A DNA stretch of 64,000 nt from CAVPPA01 sp963841325 (GCA_963841325.1 CAWJBZ010000008.1:16264-80263), one strand, 5' to 3'; shown: positions 7,877 through 19,215, counted from the first letter of the stretch. Notes: a model not told the origin generated them from the letters alone. Made by a program: numbers and translations.

Positions 7877-9847
7877 GTGACGAAATACAAAGATGATATA
7901 TATGGAGCGGATCAGATCCAAGTTCTGGAAGGCTTGGATCCAGTTCGCCGTCGTCCAGGTATGTTTGTTGGCAGTACTGGCATTGAGGGTTTACACCATT
8001 TAGTCTGGGAAATTATCGATAATAGTATCGACGAAGCTCTAGCTGGTTATGCAACACGGGTAATTGTAAGGTTATTAGCTGATGGAAGTGTCAGTGTTTC
8101 TGATAACGGCCGAGGTATCCCGACCGGCAAGCACCCCAAAACAGGCAAAAGTGGCGTTGAAACGGCTCTAACCATGCTACACGCCGGTAGTAAATTTGGT
8201 GGCGGTGGTTACAAAGTATCGGGTGGGTTGCATGGTGTGGGGGTTAGTGTAGTTAACGCATTGTCTACCCATTTGACAGTAACAGTTAGCCAAAATGGCA
8301 ATATTTATCGTCAGGAATATGCACTTGGTATACCGAAGACTGAACTTAAAATTATTGGTAAAACTGATCAAACTGGTACCGAAATCACTTTTTATCCAGA
8401 CGCATCGATTTTTGAAACGACAGAATTTCATTACCCGACCATTCTCGATCACTTGCGTCATTCAGCCTATCTCACGAAAGGTGTATTAACGTCGATAGAA
8501 GATGAACGGACTGGCGATCGTTACAGCTTTTATTTCGAGGGAGGTATCAAATCGTATGTTAAGCATTTGAACGTCGGCAAGGAACTTGTTGATGAAGATG
8601 TCTTTTATGTAGACAAAACCATTGATGGTACTCAGGTCGAAATTGCCCTGCAATATACGGACGCATTTACCGAGACTATTAAAACTTTTGCGAATAATGT
8701 ATTTAATCCTGACGGGGGATCGCACTTAACCGGTTTTCGGGCAGCTCTAACCCGCGTGATTAATGATCATGCTCGGCAAGCCGGCTTATTAAAGGAAAAA
8801 GAAGAAAACCTTTCAGGCGAAGATTGTCGTGAAGGTTTAACAGCCGTTGTGCTTGTCAAGCTAACTAACCCTCAATTTGAGGGTCAGACAAAGAGTAAAC
8901 TAGGTAATCCGGAAGTACGCGGTTATGTTGAACAAGTATTAAGCGAGTATTTTTCCTATTATTTAGAAGAACACCCGGCGATTTCTAGGAAAATTGTAGG
9001 CAAAGCCCTACTGGCGGCCAGGGCACGTAAGGCTGCCCGAGCTGCTCGGGAGAATATAATTCGCAAAGGCGTACTTGATAGTGCCAGTATGCCAGGTAAG
9101 TTAGCAGATTGTTCAAGTAAAAACCCTGGAGAGTCTGAGTTATTTTTAGTTGAAGGTGATTCTGCGGGCGGTTCAGCTAAAAGTGGGCGAGATAGCCGAA
9201 CCCAAGCCATTTTACCGTTAAGGGGTAAAGTCTTGAATGTCGAACGAGCGCGTCTTGATAAAATGTTGGCCAATAATGAAATTCTAAGTCTTATCAAAGC
9301 ATTGGGTGTTGGTATTGAAGAATCATTTGATGCTAATACCTTACGCTACGACCGCGTAATTATAATGACTGATGCTGACGTTGACGGTTCGCACATCAGT
9401 ACTTTATTACTAACTTTTTTCTTCCGTTATATGCAACCGATTGTTGATGCTGGTCATATCTACTTAGCTAAACCACCGCTGTTCGAACTAGTTAAGCCTG
9501 GTCGCAAGACTAGTACCTATGTCTATGATGAATCTGAATTAGGTAAAGTATTAAACGAAGCCATTGCTGCTCGCGAAACCGAAGGTTTGAAGATTAATTC
9601 TGAAGAAGAACGTTATAGGCAAGCCGGGTTTATCGAACAAAAACGCTATAAAGGCCTGGGAGAAATGGACGCCGAACAGTTGTTTGAAACAACTATGAAT
9701 CCTGAAAAACGTGTTTTGGTGCAAGTAAAAATTGCCGATGCCGAAAAAGCCGACGCCATATTTAATAAATTGATGGGTACTGAAGTTGAACTACGTAAAA
9801 ACTTTATTCAAACCAATGCAAAATTCGTGAAAGATCTGGACATTTAA
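7877..9847 (+). CDS. gyrB: DNA gyrase subunit B
   Basis: GyrB supplies the ATPase that drives negative supercoiling by the A2B2 gyrase. The GHKL ATPase domain shows EIIDNSIDEALAGYA and GGLHGVGVSVVNALS. The Toprim domain shows ELFLVEGDSAGGSAKSGRDS and the metal-binding IMTDADVDGSHIS. The C-terminus RYKGLGEMDAEQL completes a full-length 656-residue protein. I choose GTG 7877 because AAAGG lies 10 nt upstream; TTG 7868 would be only 1 nt from that site. gyrA begins 2 bp after the stop. Confidence 0.98.
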   Translation: MTKYKDDIYGADQIQVLEGLDPVRRRPGMFVGSTGIEGLHHLVWEIIDNSIDEALAGYATRVIVRLLADGSVSVSDNGRGIPTGKHPKTGKSGVETALTMLHAGSKFGGGGYKVSGGLHGVGVSVVNALSTHLTVTVSQNGNIYRQEYALGIPKTELKIIGKTDQTGTEITFYPDASIFETTEFHYPTILDHLRHSAYLTKGVLTSIEDERTGDRYSFYFEGGIKSYVKHLNVGKELVDEDVFYVDKTIDGTQVEIALQYTDAFTETIKTFANNVFNPDGGSHLTGFRAALTRVINDHARQAGLLKEKEENLSGEDCREGLTAVVLVKLTNPQFEGQTKSKLGNPEVRGYVEQVLSEYFSYYLEEHPAISRKIVGKALLAARARKAARAARENIIRKGVLDSASMPGKLADCSSKNPGESELFLVEGDSAGGSAKSGRDSRTQAILPLRGKVLNVERARLDKMLANNEILSLIKALGVGIEESFDANTLRYDRVIIMTDADVDGSHISTLLLTFFFRYMQPIVDAGHIYLAKPPLFELVKPGRKTSTYVYDESELGKVLNEAIAARETEGLKINSEEERYRQAGFIEQKRYKGLGEMDAEQLFETTMNPEKRVLVQVKIADAEKADAIFNKLMGTEVELRKNFIQTNAKFVKDLDI

Positions 9848-9849
9848 TT

Positions 9850-12393
9850 ATGGATAATAATGATCCACCTAAAATCGATAATTTAGCGGCGGAAGATGAA
9901 TTACTAACTACCAGCCAAGATCATTCACGCATTGTTGAACACCAGATGGTAGAAAACGTCATGGAGGATAGTTATTTAAGATACTCCATGAGCGTGATCA
10001 TTGATAGAGCACTACCGGACGTGCGTGACGGCCTTAAACCGGTCCATCGACGTATTTTATACACTATGAATCGTGACGGGCTTAGGGCATCAGCCAAGCA
10101 CCGTAAAAGCGCTAATGTGGTAGGTGCGGTAATGGGGGATTACCATCCTCATGGTGATGTGGCTATTTACGATGCTATGGTGCGTTTAGCTCAGCCCTGG
10201 TCCATGCGCTATCGCTTAGTGGATGGGCAAGGTAACTTTGGGTCGATGGATGGCGATCCGCCGGCAGCCATGCGTTATACCGAAGCTAGGATGCATCGCA
10301 TAGCCGAAGAGCTACTGGCAGATATTGATAAAGATACCGTCGATTTCCGAGACAACTACGACGGAAGACTACAAGAACCATCAGTATTACCAGCAAAATT
10401 ACCCAATCTATTGCTAAATGGTCAGGTCGGCATAGCAGTCGGAATGGCGACCAATATACCACCGCATAATCTGGGTGAGCTAGTTGACGCAACAATCTAC
10501 CAAATTGAACATACTGATGTAACATTGGATGATTTATTAAAGTTTGTTAGAGGTCCGGACTTCCCAACCGGGGGTATCGTTTACGGCAAAGACTCTATCC
10601 GTTCAGCTTATGCGGTTGGTCGCGGCGGTGTAGTGGTGCGTGGCGTAGCTGAAGTAGTTGAAACCAAAAAAGGTCGTAACCAAATTGTCATTAGTGAAAT
10701 TCCATATGCCCTAAACAAAGAAAGTTTAATGATTAAAATTGCCGATCTAGTGAAAGAAAAGAGACTATCCGGTATTGCTGATTTACGTGACGAAAGCGCC
10801 AGAGGTAACGTACATATTGTGATTGATCTGAAAAAAGATGCTTATCCTAAAAAACTACTTAACCAGCTTTATAAACAAACTCCTCTTCAAACTAGTTTTC
10901 ACTATAATATGATGGCTCTAATTGATGGTATACAGCCTCGTGTCCTTGGCCTCCAAGACATTATTCAAGAGCATATTAAACATCGACACATTGTCGTCCG
11001 TCGTCGCACCGAATTTGAACTTCGGAAAGCTAAGGAAAGAGCTCATATTCTAGAAGGCCTTAAAACTGCTCTTGATCACATTGATGAAGTTATTAATACT
11101 ATTCGAGCAAGCGAGACGGCTGATGAAGCTCAAGTTAACCTGATAAAACGGTTTAACTTAAGCGAGATCCAAGCTAAAGCCATACTAGCCATGCAACTTC
11201 GAACACTGGCTGGTCTAGAGCGTAAGAAAGTCGAAGATGAACTAACCGATCTAGTCAGATTGATTGGAGAACTGGAAGCGATCCTGGCGGATGAAACAAA
11301 GATCAGTAAAATAATTAAAACTGAGCTACTGGAACTTAAGAAACAATACGGCGATGAACGGAGAACGAAAATCGTTCCCCAGGAGCTCGGGCAACTAAGT
11401 GATGAGGATTTGATAGCCGATGAACAGGTGGTGGTAACCTTAACAGCGGCTAACTATATCAAGCGTAGTCAGATTGCCGAATATAAAAAGCAAGGCAGGG
11501 GTGGTAAAGGTCGTCGGGGGATGATTACCCGCGAAGAAGATGTCATTGAAAAGGTAGTTTATGCCAGTACTCACGACTTCTTGTTGTTTTTCACTAATAG
11601 GGGAAGAGTGTTTCGGCTCAAGACTTACGAGGTACCGGCTGCCTTGTTAAGCGCCAAAGGCATCGCTCTAGTTAATATTCTTCAGCTTCAACCAGCCGAA
11701 ACGGTTAGTGCTGTCATTAATGTTAGTAAACAGACTAATGGTGGTAATTTATTCATGTGTACCCAACGCGGAGTAGTTAAGAAGACCCCGTTCAGCCAGT
11801 ATCAAAATGTTCGTAGTAATGGTTTGATTGCCATTAACCTTGACGAAGGCGATGAGTTGCGGTGGATACGGATAACCACCGGGGATAACGAAGTCCTTAT
11901 TTCTACTTCCCAAGGCCAAGCAATCCGATTTCATGAACGCGAAGTACGGCCTATGGGTCGAGTGTCTCGAGGAGTAAGAGGTATTCGGTTACGTGCCGAT
12001 GACCACGTTATTGGTATGGATATTGTTGAAGAGGGTTCTAGTATATTTGTAATCAGTAAGTATGGCTTTGGTAAACAGACCAAAGTTTCTCAATTTACCC
12101 GTCATGCCCGCGGTGGAGTTGGTATTCGTTCAGCAGTAGTGAACAATAAAACCGGTGAGTTAATTGGAGTTAAAACATTGAGCGAAGACAATACCCAAGA
12201 GGTTATTATTATTACTAGTCAAGGTCAAACAATCAGATTAGGGATGAAAGGTATACCACGGTTAGGTCGGGCAACTCAAGGAGTTCGGATTATGCGCCTC
12301 AACGACAACGATACGGTTGTCTCACTGGCCCTCGTTGACAAGTCGGAAATCCCTGAATTAGACGAACTAGTAATTGATGCCATCAAGGCTTAA
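9850..12393 (+). CDS. gyrA: DNA gyrase subunit A
   Basis: GyrA cuts and rejoins DNA. The catalytic tyrosine is in AAMRYTEARM, and the winged-helix region reads HPHGDVAIYDAMVRLAQPW. The six-bladed C-terminal domain carries the GyrA box (QGRGGKG near residue 551), so this is gyrase and not topoisomerase IV. At 847 residues it has the usual length. In the quinolone region the position equal to E. coli Ser83 is Val, while Asp87 is kept. It follows gyrB by 2 bp. Confidence 0.98.
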   Translation: MDNNDPPKIDNLAAEDELLTTSQDHSRIVEHQMVENVMEDSYLRYSMSVIIDRALPDVRDGLKPVHRRILYTMNRDGLRASAKHRKSANVVGAVMGDYHPHGDVAIYDAMVRLAQPWSMRYRLVDGQGNFGSMDGDPPAAMRYTEARMHRIAEELLADIDKDTVDFRDNYDGRLQEPSVLPAKLPNLLLNGQVGIAVGMATNIPPHNLGELVDATIYQIEHTDVTLDDLLKFVRGPDFPTGGIVYGKDSIRSAYAVGRGGVVVRGVAEVVETKKGRNQIVISEIPYALNKESLMIKIADLVKEKRLSGIADLRDESARGNVHIVIDLKKDAYPKKLLNQLYKQTPLQTSFHYNMMALIDGIQPRVLGLQDIIQEHIKHRHIVVRRRTEFELRKAKERAHILEGLKTALDHIDEVINTIRASETADEAQVNLIKRFNLSEIQAKAILAMQLRTLAGLERKKVEDELTDLVRLIGELEAILADETKISKIIKTELLELKKQYGDERRTKIVPQELGQLSDEDLIADEQVVVTLTAANYIKRSQIAEYKKQGRGGKGRRGMITREEDVIEKVVYASTHDFLLFFTNRGRVFRLKTYEVPAALLSAKGIALVNILQLQPAETVSAVINVSKQTNGGNLFMCTQRGVVKKTPFSQYQNVRSNGLIAINLDEGDELRWIRITTGDNEVLISTSQGQAIRFHEREVRPMGRVSRGVRGIRLRADDHVIGMDIVEEGSSIFVISKYGFGKQTKVSQFTRHARGGVGIRSAVVNNKTGELIGVKTLSEDNTQEVIIITSQGQTIRLGMKGIPRLGRATQGVRIMRLNDNDTVVSLALVDKSEIPELDELVIDAIKA

Positions 12394-12447
12394 TACAGAT
12401 ATAATAGTGCTATTGTAATCGTTACAATTAGTTATGTCATTACTATC

Positions 12448-12477
12448 TTGACAATATGCTTTTGTTAAGCGTAGTAT
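12448..12477 (+). promoter_or_regulatory. Candidate rRNA promoter
   Basis: TTGACA (12448-12453), an 18-bp spacer, then TAGTAT (12472-12477). It lies about 110 bp before 16S. A 10-bp hairpin (12488-12521 region) and the 5' half of the 16S processing stem follow. Confidence 0.5.
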
Positions 12478-12535
12478 AGATTGAGCCTTTTTGGGGTTAG
12501 TTATTGTTCCCCGAAAAGTTCCTTAAAAATTGATT

Positions 12536-12553
12536 AGTGCAAATCAACGTCAG
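12536..12553 (+). other. 16S precursor processing stem, 5' half
   Basis: AGTGCAAATCAACGTCAG can pair with 14194-14211 downstream of 16S, with one mismatch and slight slippage. This is the long helix that RNase III normally cuts to release pre-16S. Confidence 0.65.
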
Positions 12554-12587
12554 TTCGTTTTGAGCATGTCATTGACATGTCAAAATC

Positions 12588-14066
<1,479 letters not shown>

Positions 14067-14193
14067 AGGGAGTACTAGCTGCTAGACAAGTAATTGTCAG
14101 CGAGCTAGGTCGATCTTGATACATTGTGAATTCAGTACTGACAATGTATATCTCCGTTTTTAATGGACAAGACATCAGAACTGTATAGTTATG

Positions 14194-14211
14194 ATTGACG
14201 TTGATGGCACT
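14194..14211 (+). other. 16S precursor processing stem, 3' half
   Basis: ATTGACGTTGATGGCACT pairs with 12536-12553. It ends 22 bp before the internal terminator, consistent with a 16S transcript unit of its own. Confidence 0.6.
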
Positions 14212-14232
14212 ACTCAGTTTTTAAGCTGAATA

Positions 14233-14263
14233 AAAGGGCGCCCCTGCGAGAGGCGCTTTTTTA
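14233..14263 (+). terminator. Intrinsic terminator inside the 16S-23S spacer
   Basis: AAAGGGCGCC (14233-14242) pairs with GGCGCTTT (14252-14259), and the stem continues into six Ts. It has the form of a strong rho-independent terminator between 16S and tRNA-Ile. Confidence 0.6.
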
Positions 14264-14296
14264 TTACTGTGACGTAGAGTCTAGAAGCTCATGCCA

Positions 14297-14325
14297 TTGT
14301 TTTTAGCCTGAATTTTAGGTAGAAT
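14297..14325 (+). promoter_or_regulatory. Promoter for tRNA-Ile, tRNA-Ala and 23S
   Basis: TTGTTT (14297-14302), a 17-bp spacer and TAGAAT (14320-14325). The predicted start near 14332 is 12 nt before tRNA-Ile. It could make the downstream half of the locus independent of 16S. Confidence 0.45.
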
Positions 14326-14343
14326 ACAGCGGTAATTTACCAA

Positions 14344-14420
14344 GGGGCTATAGCTCAGTTGGTCAGAGCGCGTCACTGATAATGACGAGGTCTGTGGTTC
14401 AAGTCCACATAGCCCCACCA
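14344..14420 (+). tRNA. tRNA-Ile (GAU)
   Basis: GGGGCTA pairs with TAGCCCC, the D arm is GCTC..GAGC, the anticodon stem is CGTCA/TGACG with loop CTGATAA (anticodon GAT), and the T arm is TGTGG TTCAAGT CCACA. The discriminator is A and CCA is encoded. It matches the UGGU bulge of the ileS T-box leader, which pairs with the ACCA end. Confidence 0.96.
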
Positions 14421-14485
14421 TTTGTTAATGGGTATAGATCTTTGTAGCTAATGTATACAAACTTTATCCATTTGCTAATCGATAC

Positions 14486-14562
14486 GGGGCAATAGCTCAG
14501 TTGGCTAGAGTACCTGCTTTGCATGCAGGGGGTCCGGGGTTCGAATCCCCGTTTCTCCACCA
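14486..14562 (+). tRNA. tRNA-Ala (UGC)
   Basis: The anticodon stem CCTGC/GCAGG has loop TTTGCAT (anticodon TGC), and the T arm is CGGGG TTCGAAT CCCCG. The acceptor stem has the G3-U70 pair that defines alanine tRNAs, plus an unusual C5-U68 mismatch. CCA is encoded. Confidence 0.94.
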
Positions 14563-14807
14563 TTTTTATACAGAGATAAAAACGTAGCAAATGTAGCTAC
14601 ACTCTTGGCTTGACCGCCCCTGTTTTTGTTGCTATTATTAAGCTGCTTGAGTTTGGACATGGAAACTTCATGCTCTAAACCGCCAAGTTTTATGCCTGAA
14701 CTCAAGTTTTTCCATTTATTAGAGTGGTTTACTTGTGTTCGCAACTTAACAATTTGGTACAAGAGAAAAGCAATTAAGTGGACTCAGCTTATAGCGGAGT
14801 CTACTAT

Positions 14808-14845
14808 GACAAACGGCTATTGGTAATTACCAATAACTAGTCAAT
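14808..14845 (+). other. 23S precursor processing stem, 5' half
   Basis: GACAAACGG (14808-14816) pairs with 19959-19967, and the 16 nt at 14830-14845 pair perfectly with 19929-19944. This is a typical RNase III helix around 23S. The rest of 14563-14807 shows nothing else I can name. Confidence 0.7.
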
Positions 14846-16850
14846 TGCATAACGTAAAAAGTTACTCAAGCGCGCACAAAGAATGCCTTGACGTAAGATA
14901 CCGACGAAGGACGCGACGAGCTGCGAAAAGCTTCGGGGAGCTGCCAAACAAGCTTTGATCCGAAGATATCCGAATGGGGAAACCTCATTGGAGTCATGTC
15001 CAATGGCCTTAGATCTGAATATATAGGATTTAGGAGCGGGAACCAGGGGAACTGAAACATCTTAGTACCCTGTGGAAGAGAAAATAACCAATGATTCCGG
15101 TAGTAGTGGCGAGCGAACCCGGAAGAGCCCAAACTTTAATGACTTTCATCTGTTAATTCAGGTGAATAAGTTGGTAGACGAATGTTATTAAGGGGTTGTG
15201 ACATATAAATAACCAGTCCCGAAACTTCTATTTATGGAAGAGTCGGGATTGGGAGTGAATACTACCATTAGTTCACATAAGGTAAGAAATTTGCGAAACG
15301 AGCAGAAGCAGCTGGAAAGCTGCGCCAAAGACAGTGATAGCCTGGTATGCCAAGGATCGCAAACCTTATCATTTATATGTCGAGTAGGTCGGGACACGTG
15401 AAACCCTGATTGAAGCTGGAAGGTCCACCTCCCAAGGCTAAATATATCTTACGATCGATAGTGAACAAGTACCGTGAGGGAAAGGCGAAAAGAACCCCGG
15501 GAGGGGAGTGAAATAGATCCTGAAATTGTGTGCGTACAAGGAGTCGGAGCCGGCTTGTCCGGTGACGGCGTGCTTTTTGTAGAACGATCCAGCGAGTTAC
15601 TTACTAGTGCGAGTCTAAGCCATTTGGCGGAGACGTAGTGAAAGCGAGCCTGAATAGGGCGACCGAGTACTAGTGAGTAGACCCGAAACCAGGTGACCTA
15701 ACCATGGGCAGGCTGAAGCGCAGGTAAAACTGCGTGAAGGGCCGAACCGTAGCGAGCTGCAACACGCCCGGATGATCTGTGGTTAGAGGTGAAATGCCAA
15801 TCGAACTTGGAGATAGCTGGTTCTCCTCGAAATAGCTTTAGGGCTAGCGTTGTACAGTAATCGACTGGGGTAGAGCTCTGTTTCGGAATGAGGCTCGTGA
15901 GAGTACTCACCCTTGACAAACTACGAATACGGTCGGTGTAATTACAGCAGTTAGAACGGCGGGGCTAAGCTCGTCGCTCAAAAGGGAAACAGCCCAAATC
16001 ACCATCTAAGGTCCCTAAATATACACTAAGTGGAAAACGAGGTGGGGTTTCTTAAACAACGAGGATGTTGGCTTAGAAGCAGCCACTCATTTAAAGAGTG
16101 CGTAATAGCTCACTCGTCAAGAGACCCTGCGCGGAAAATGTAACGGGGCTAAGTGTATTACCGAAGATGTGAACTTCTGATTTATCAGGAGTGGTAGAGG
16201 AGCGTTGATATTGCACTGAAGTCGTGTCGTGAGATACGGTGGAGCGGTATCAAGTGAGAATGCTGGAATGAGTAACCATAAGGCAGGTGAGAATCCTGCC
16301 CACTGAAAGAGCAAGGTTTCCTGGGCCACGATTATCGTCCCAGGGTTAGTCGGTCCTAAGCTGAGGCGCGTAGCGTAAGCGATGGACAACGGGTTAATAT
16401 TCCCGTACTAGTGTTATATTGTTCGGCGTGCGCGGCATATTAGCCGGAGCGGGCTCATGGTTATGCCCGTCTAAGTAGGAAAAATGCCTACTAATGAAAC
16501 GACCTTTTGGTTGGATTCTGGTTAAAGTGCTGACAAGAAAAGCGTCCGAACGCATGTATGATGCTATCCGTACCGCAAACCGACACAGGTGCTCAGGTCG
16601 AGAAGACCAAAGTGTACGAGTGATTCTTCGTCAAGGAACTCGGCAAACAAGCGGCCGTAACTTCGGAATAAGGCCTACCTCCCTCGTGGAGGTCACAGCT
16701 AAAGAACCCATGCAACTGTTTACCAAAAACATAGGTCTCTGCTAACACGAAAGTGGATGTATAGGGGCTGACGCCTGCCCGGTGCTGGAAGGTTAAGGAG
16801 AGAGCTTTACGGCTTGAACTGAAGCCCCAGTGAACGGCGGCGGTAACTAT

Positions 16851-17088
16851 TGACAATACAGTAGTTGTAAAACTTGGCTATATGCTGGAAACTCTCATTA
16901 AGCTAATACACCCAAACAGTAATTTGAAAGAATAAGCTGAGCGGTTTAAAAAGTATTAGATAGAGACAATCAGCAGGAAAGATCCCTAAGTCTTAAGATA
17001 TGGGAAATCCTCAGAGACTATACGCCAAGCTCACGATAGTGAGATGATATAGTCCGCTCTGCATGGAAACATGCAGTTAACATATAGG
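16851..17088 (+). mobile_element. Group I intron 1 in 23S (site L1917), no ORF
   Basis: 238 nt between GGTAACTAT and AACCGTCC. The 5' exon AACTAT pairs with GTAGTT inside the intron, leaving a U.G pair at the splice site, and the intron ends in G. The core includes GGCTATATGCTGGAA, ATCAGCAGG, CTCAGAGACTATACGCCA and GATATAGTCC, a group I P3/P7-type pattern. It sits in helix 69, which contacts tRNA and the small subunit. Removing it restores the conserved CGGU/ACCG stem. Confidence 0.88.
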
Positions 17089-17122
17089 AACCGTCCTAAG
17101 GTAGCGAAATTCCTTGTCAGGT

Positions 17123-17444
17123 AAGGGAACTTGCCTGAACGCATCGTGAGGTGCGTGCACCAGGAATTGGTGAACAGATAAGCGATCCGTGTAAATGTGT
17201 GCGTAACATGGCTATATGCTGGAACATCTGAGTATCTGAACATACCGATTTAATTTAAATTGGTGATAATTGATTCAGTGCAGACAATCAGCAGGGAAGA
17301 TCCACTAAAAAGTGGAAACCCTCAGAGACTACATGCCATGCCCCCGATACTGTCGGGGAGAAGATATAGTCCGATCTCTATAGCGATATAGAGGATACTA
17401 AATTCGTGGTATTGTAACAACCAAACGAACTTACATAGTAAATG
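17123..17444 (+). mobile_element. Group I intron 2 in 23S (site L1951), no ORF
   Basis: 322 nt between TTGTCAGGT and AAGTTCTGACC. The 5' exon TCAGGT pairs with GCCTGA in the intron, with U.G at the splice site, and the intron ends in G17444. It shares GGCTATATGCTGGAACAT, GACAATCAGCAGG, CTCAGAGACTACATGCCA and AAGATATAGTCCG with introns 1 and 3, so these three are close relatives. I recall the same site being used by a Coxiella intron. Confidence 0.88.
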
Positions 17445-17540
17445 AAGTTCTGACCCGCACGAATGGCGTAATGACATGGGTACTGTCTCGACGAAGAGCT
17501 CGGTGAAAGTGCATTGACGGTAAAGATGCCGTCTGTCCGC

Positions 17541-17572
<32 letters not shown>

Positions 17573-17754
17573 ACAACTTGACATTGAGTTGGGTTATAAC
17601 ATGTGTAGCATAGGTGGGAGACTATGAAGCTGAGGCGCTAGCCTCGGTGAAGTCACCAGTGAAATACCACCCTTGTTATGATCTTATTCTTACTCAGACC
17701 GTTATCCGGTTTGAGGATAGTGTCTGGCGGGTAGTTTAACTGGGGCGGTTGCCT

Positions 17755-18649
17755 TAACGCTGACATTCTCCGAAGTCAGCAGGGGGCGTATTTGGCTATA
17801 TGCTGGAACATCCGAGAATCTACCTGTACTCGATGTCATATAAATAGACATCAGTAAAAATCAGAGTAGTGCGGACAATCAGCAGGAAATCCTTTGTTTA
17901 TATAAGGAGATCCTCAACGACTACACGCCAAACCCTGAATATTTTCAGGGAAGATATAGTCTGATCTTGTAGGCGACTACGAGACCTGTGAAAGAAAGCA
18001 GGTACCAATGAGAAGTACAGAGATAGAAAGTCAAAAGTATTTACTTAAACTTACTGAAAAGCAACGATCCATATTAGTAGGCACACTTTTAGGTGATGGC
18101 CACATGGAAACACAGAACAACGGTCAAACGTATCGATTAAAAATCGAGCACTCTATAAAGCAAGCCGCTTATGTGGATTGGTTGTATGAACAATTTAAAA
18201 ATTGGGTAAGAACTTTACCCCAAAGTAAATTCAAATCTATCAACAACACTAGGTATGAAAATTATGGTTTTCAGACACTTAGTTTTGGTCAATTCCGTTT
18301 CTATGCAAAACAGTTTTACGATGAAAATGGTCGAAAGCGTGTACCTTTACAAATAAGGCGCTGGCTTTCGCCACTAGCGTTAGCAGTTTGGTTTATGGAT
18401 GATGGTTCGTCTAAATCCAAATGGCATCGAGCAGTAATATTAAATACACAATGCTTTAATCACAGAGAAATTACTTCTCTACAGAAAGCTTTGTTAAATA
18501 ATTTCGGCATAGAAACATCAATACGAAAACAACAAGACGGTTTACAGCTAATGGCTGTAGGACCGCATGCTGAGCATTTTTATGAGACCGTTCAGCATCA
18601 TGTTTTACCAAACTTTTATTATAAGTTTGGTGCATTGGTTAACATTTTG
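17755..18649 (+). mobile_element. Group I intron 3 in 23S (site about L2262) with homing endonuclease
   Basis: 895 nt between GGTTGCCT and CCTAAAGAG. Joining the exons restores the GCCTCC/GGAGGC stem of the 2250-2280 region. The 5' exon TGCCT pairs with GGGCG in the intron (near 17782), with U.G at the splice site, and the last base is G18649. The core lies in the first 250 nt (GGCTATATGCTGGAACATCC, CAATCAGCAGG, CTACACGCCA, AAGATATAGTC). The endonuclease gene fills the 3' part and reads across the 3' splice site. Confidence 0.88.
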
Positions 18650-18685
18650 CCTAAAGAGTATCGGAGGCGTTCAAAGGTTGGCTAG
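18008..18685 (+). CDS. LAGLIDADG homing endonuclease in intron 3
   Basis: This 225-residue protein has two LAGLIDADG-type motifs, SILVGTLLGDGHM (near residue 22) and LALAVWFMDDGSS (near residue 120), each with its metal-binding Asp. It therefore acts as a monomer that cuts an intronless 23S gene to spread the intron. The spacing fits the LAGLIDADG_2-like family. The last 11 codons and the TAG lie in the 3' exon of 23S (18650-18685), so full-length enzyme needs unspliced precursor RNA. No strong ribosome site precedes ATG 18008 (GCAGGTACCA only). Its neighbours are the intron core and the rRNA itself. Confidence 0.93.
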   Translation: MRSTEIESQKYLLKLTEKQRSILVGTLLGDGHMETQNNGQTYRLKIEHSIKQAAYVDWLYEQFKNWVRTLPQSKFKSINNTRYENYGFQTLSFGQFRFYAKQFYDENGRKRVPLQIRRWLSPLALAVWFMDDGSSKSKWHRAVILNTQCFNHREITSLQKALLNNFGIETSIRKQQDGLQLMAVGPHAEHFYETVQHHVLPNFYYKFGALVNILPKEYRRRSKVG

Positions 18686-18826
18686 GTTCGGATGGAAATC
18701 GAATCGATAGTGTATACGCATAAGCCAGCTTGACTGTGAGGGCGACGACCCAAGCAGGGACGAAAGTCGGAGTAAGTTTTCCGCTGTCCGTGCATTCGCA
18801 CATGAATGTGGTATCGGCAGCGCTTT

Positions 18827-18857
<31 letters not shown>

Positions 18858-18900
18858 TATAGCGCCCAATAGTTCACATAGACGGCGCTGTTTGGCACCT

Positions 18901-19215
18901 TAACATTGGGGTGCTGTAGAAGTAATTCTGCACTAAAAACGTGGCTTATAACGGTGAAACCCAACCACTTCTGTGAATAATTTTGGAGTAAGGGTAATAC
19001 CGTGGGAAGTCTAAGATCAGTATTGAAAGTTGATCAATGACCCCGTAACGACTGAGTTGAAAAACGAGATTCTGGAGAATGAACTCAATTCCCAGGATAA
19101 TACGCCACCTCCTGTTCTGAAAAAAGTCTATGGGTAAGGTTTGTAATATCAAACCTAAACCCAGATAACAGGAAGAAGATATAGTCTACGCCATACGAAA
19201 TTATGGATTTAAGTA
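18901..19215 (+). mobile_element. Group I intron 4 in 23S (site L2500), no ORF
   Basis: 315 nt between GGCACCT and CGATGTCGG, in the peptidyl-transferase ring. The 5' exon CACCT pairs with GGGTG (near 18910), with U.G at the splice site. Core elements GGTGAAACCCAACCACTT, GGGTAATACCG and GAAGATATAGTCT are visible, as is a CCATA/TATGG hairpin near the end. If the exon is the universal CCUCGAUG, the intron ends in A19215 and not in the near-invariant G; the nearest G is 19213. Its core resembles intron 5 more than introns 1-3. Confidence 0.82.
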
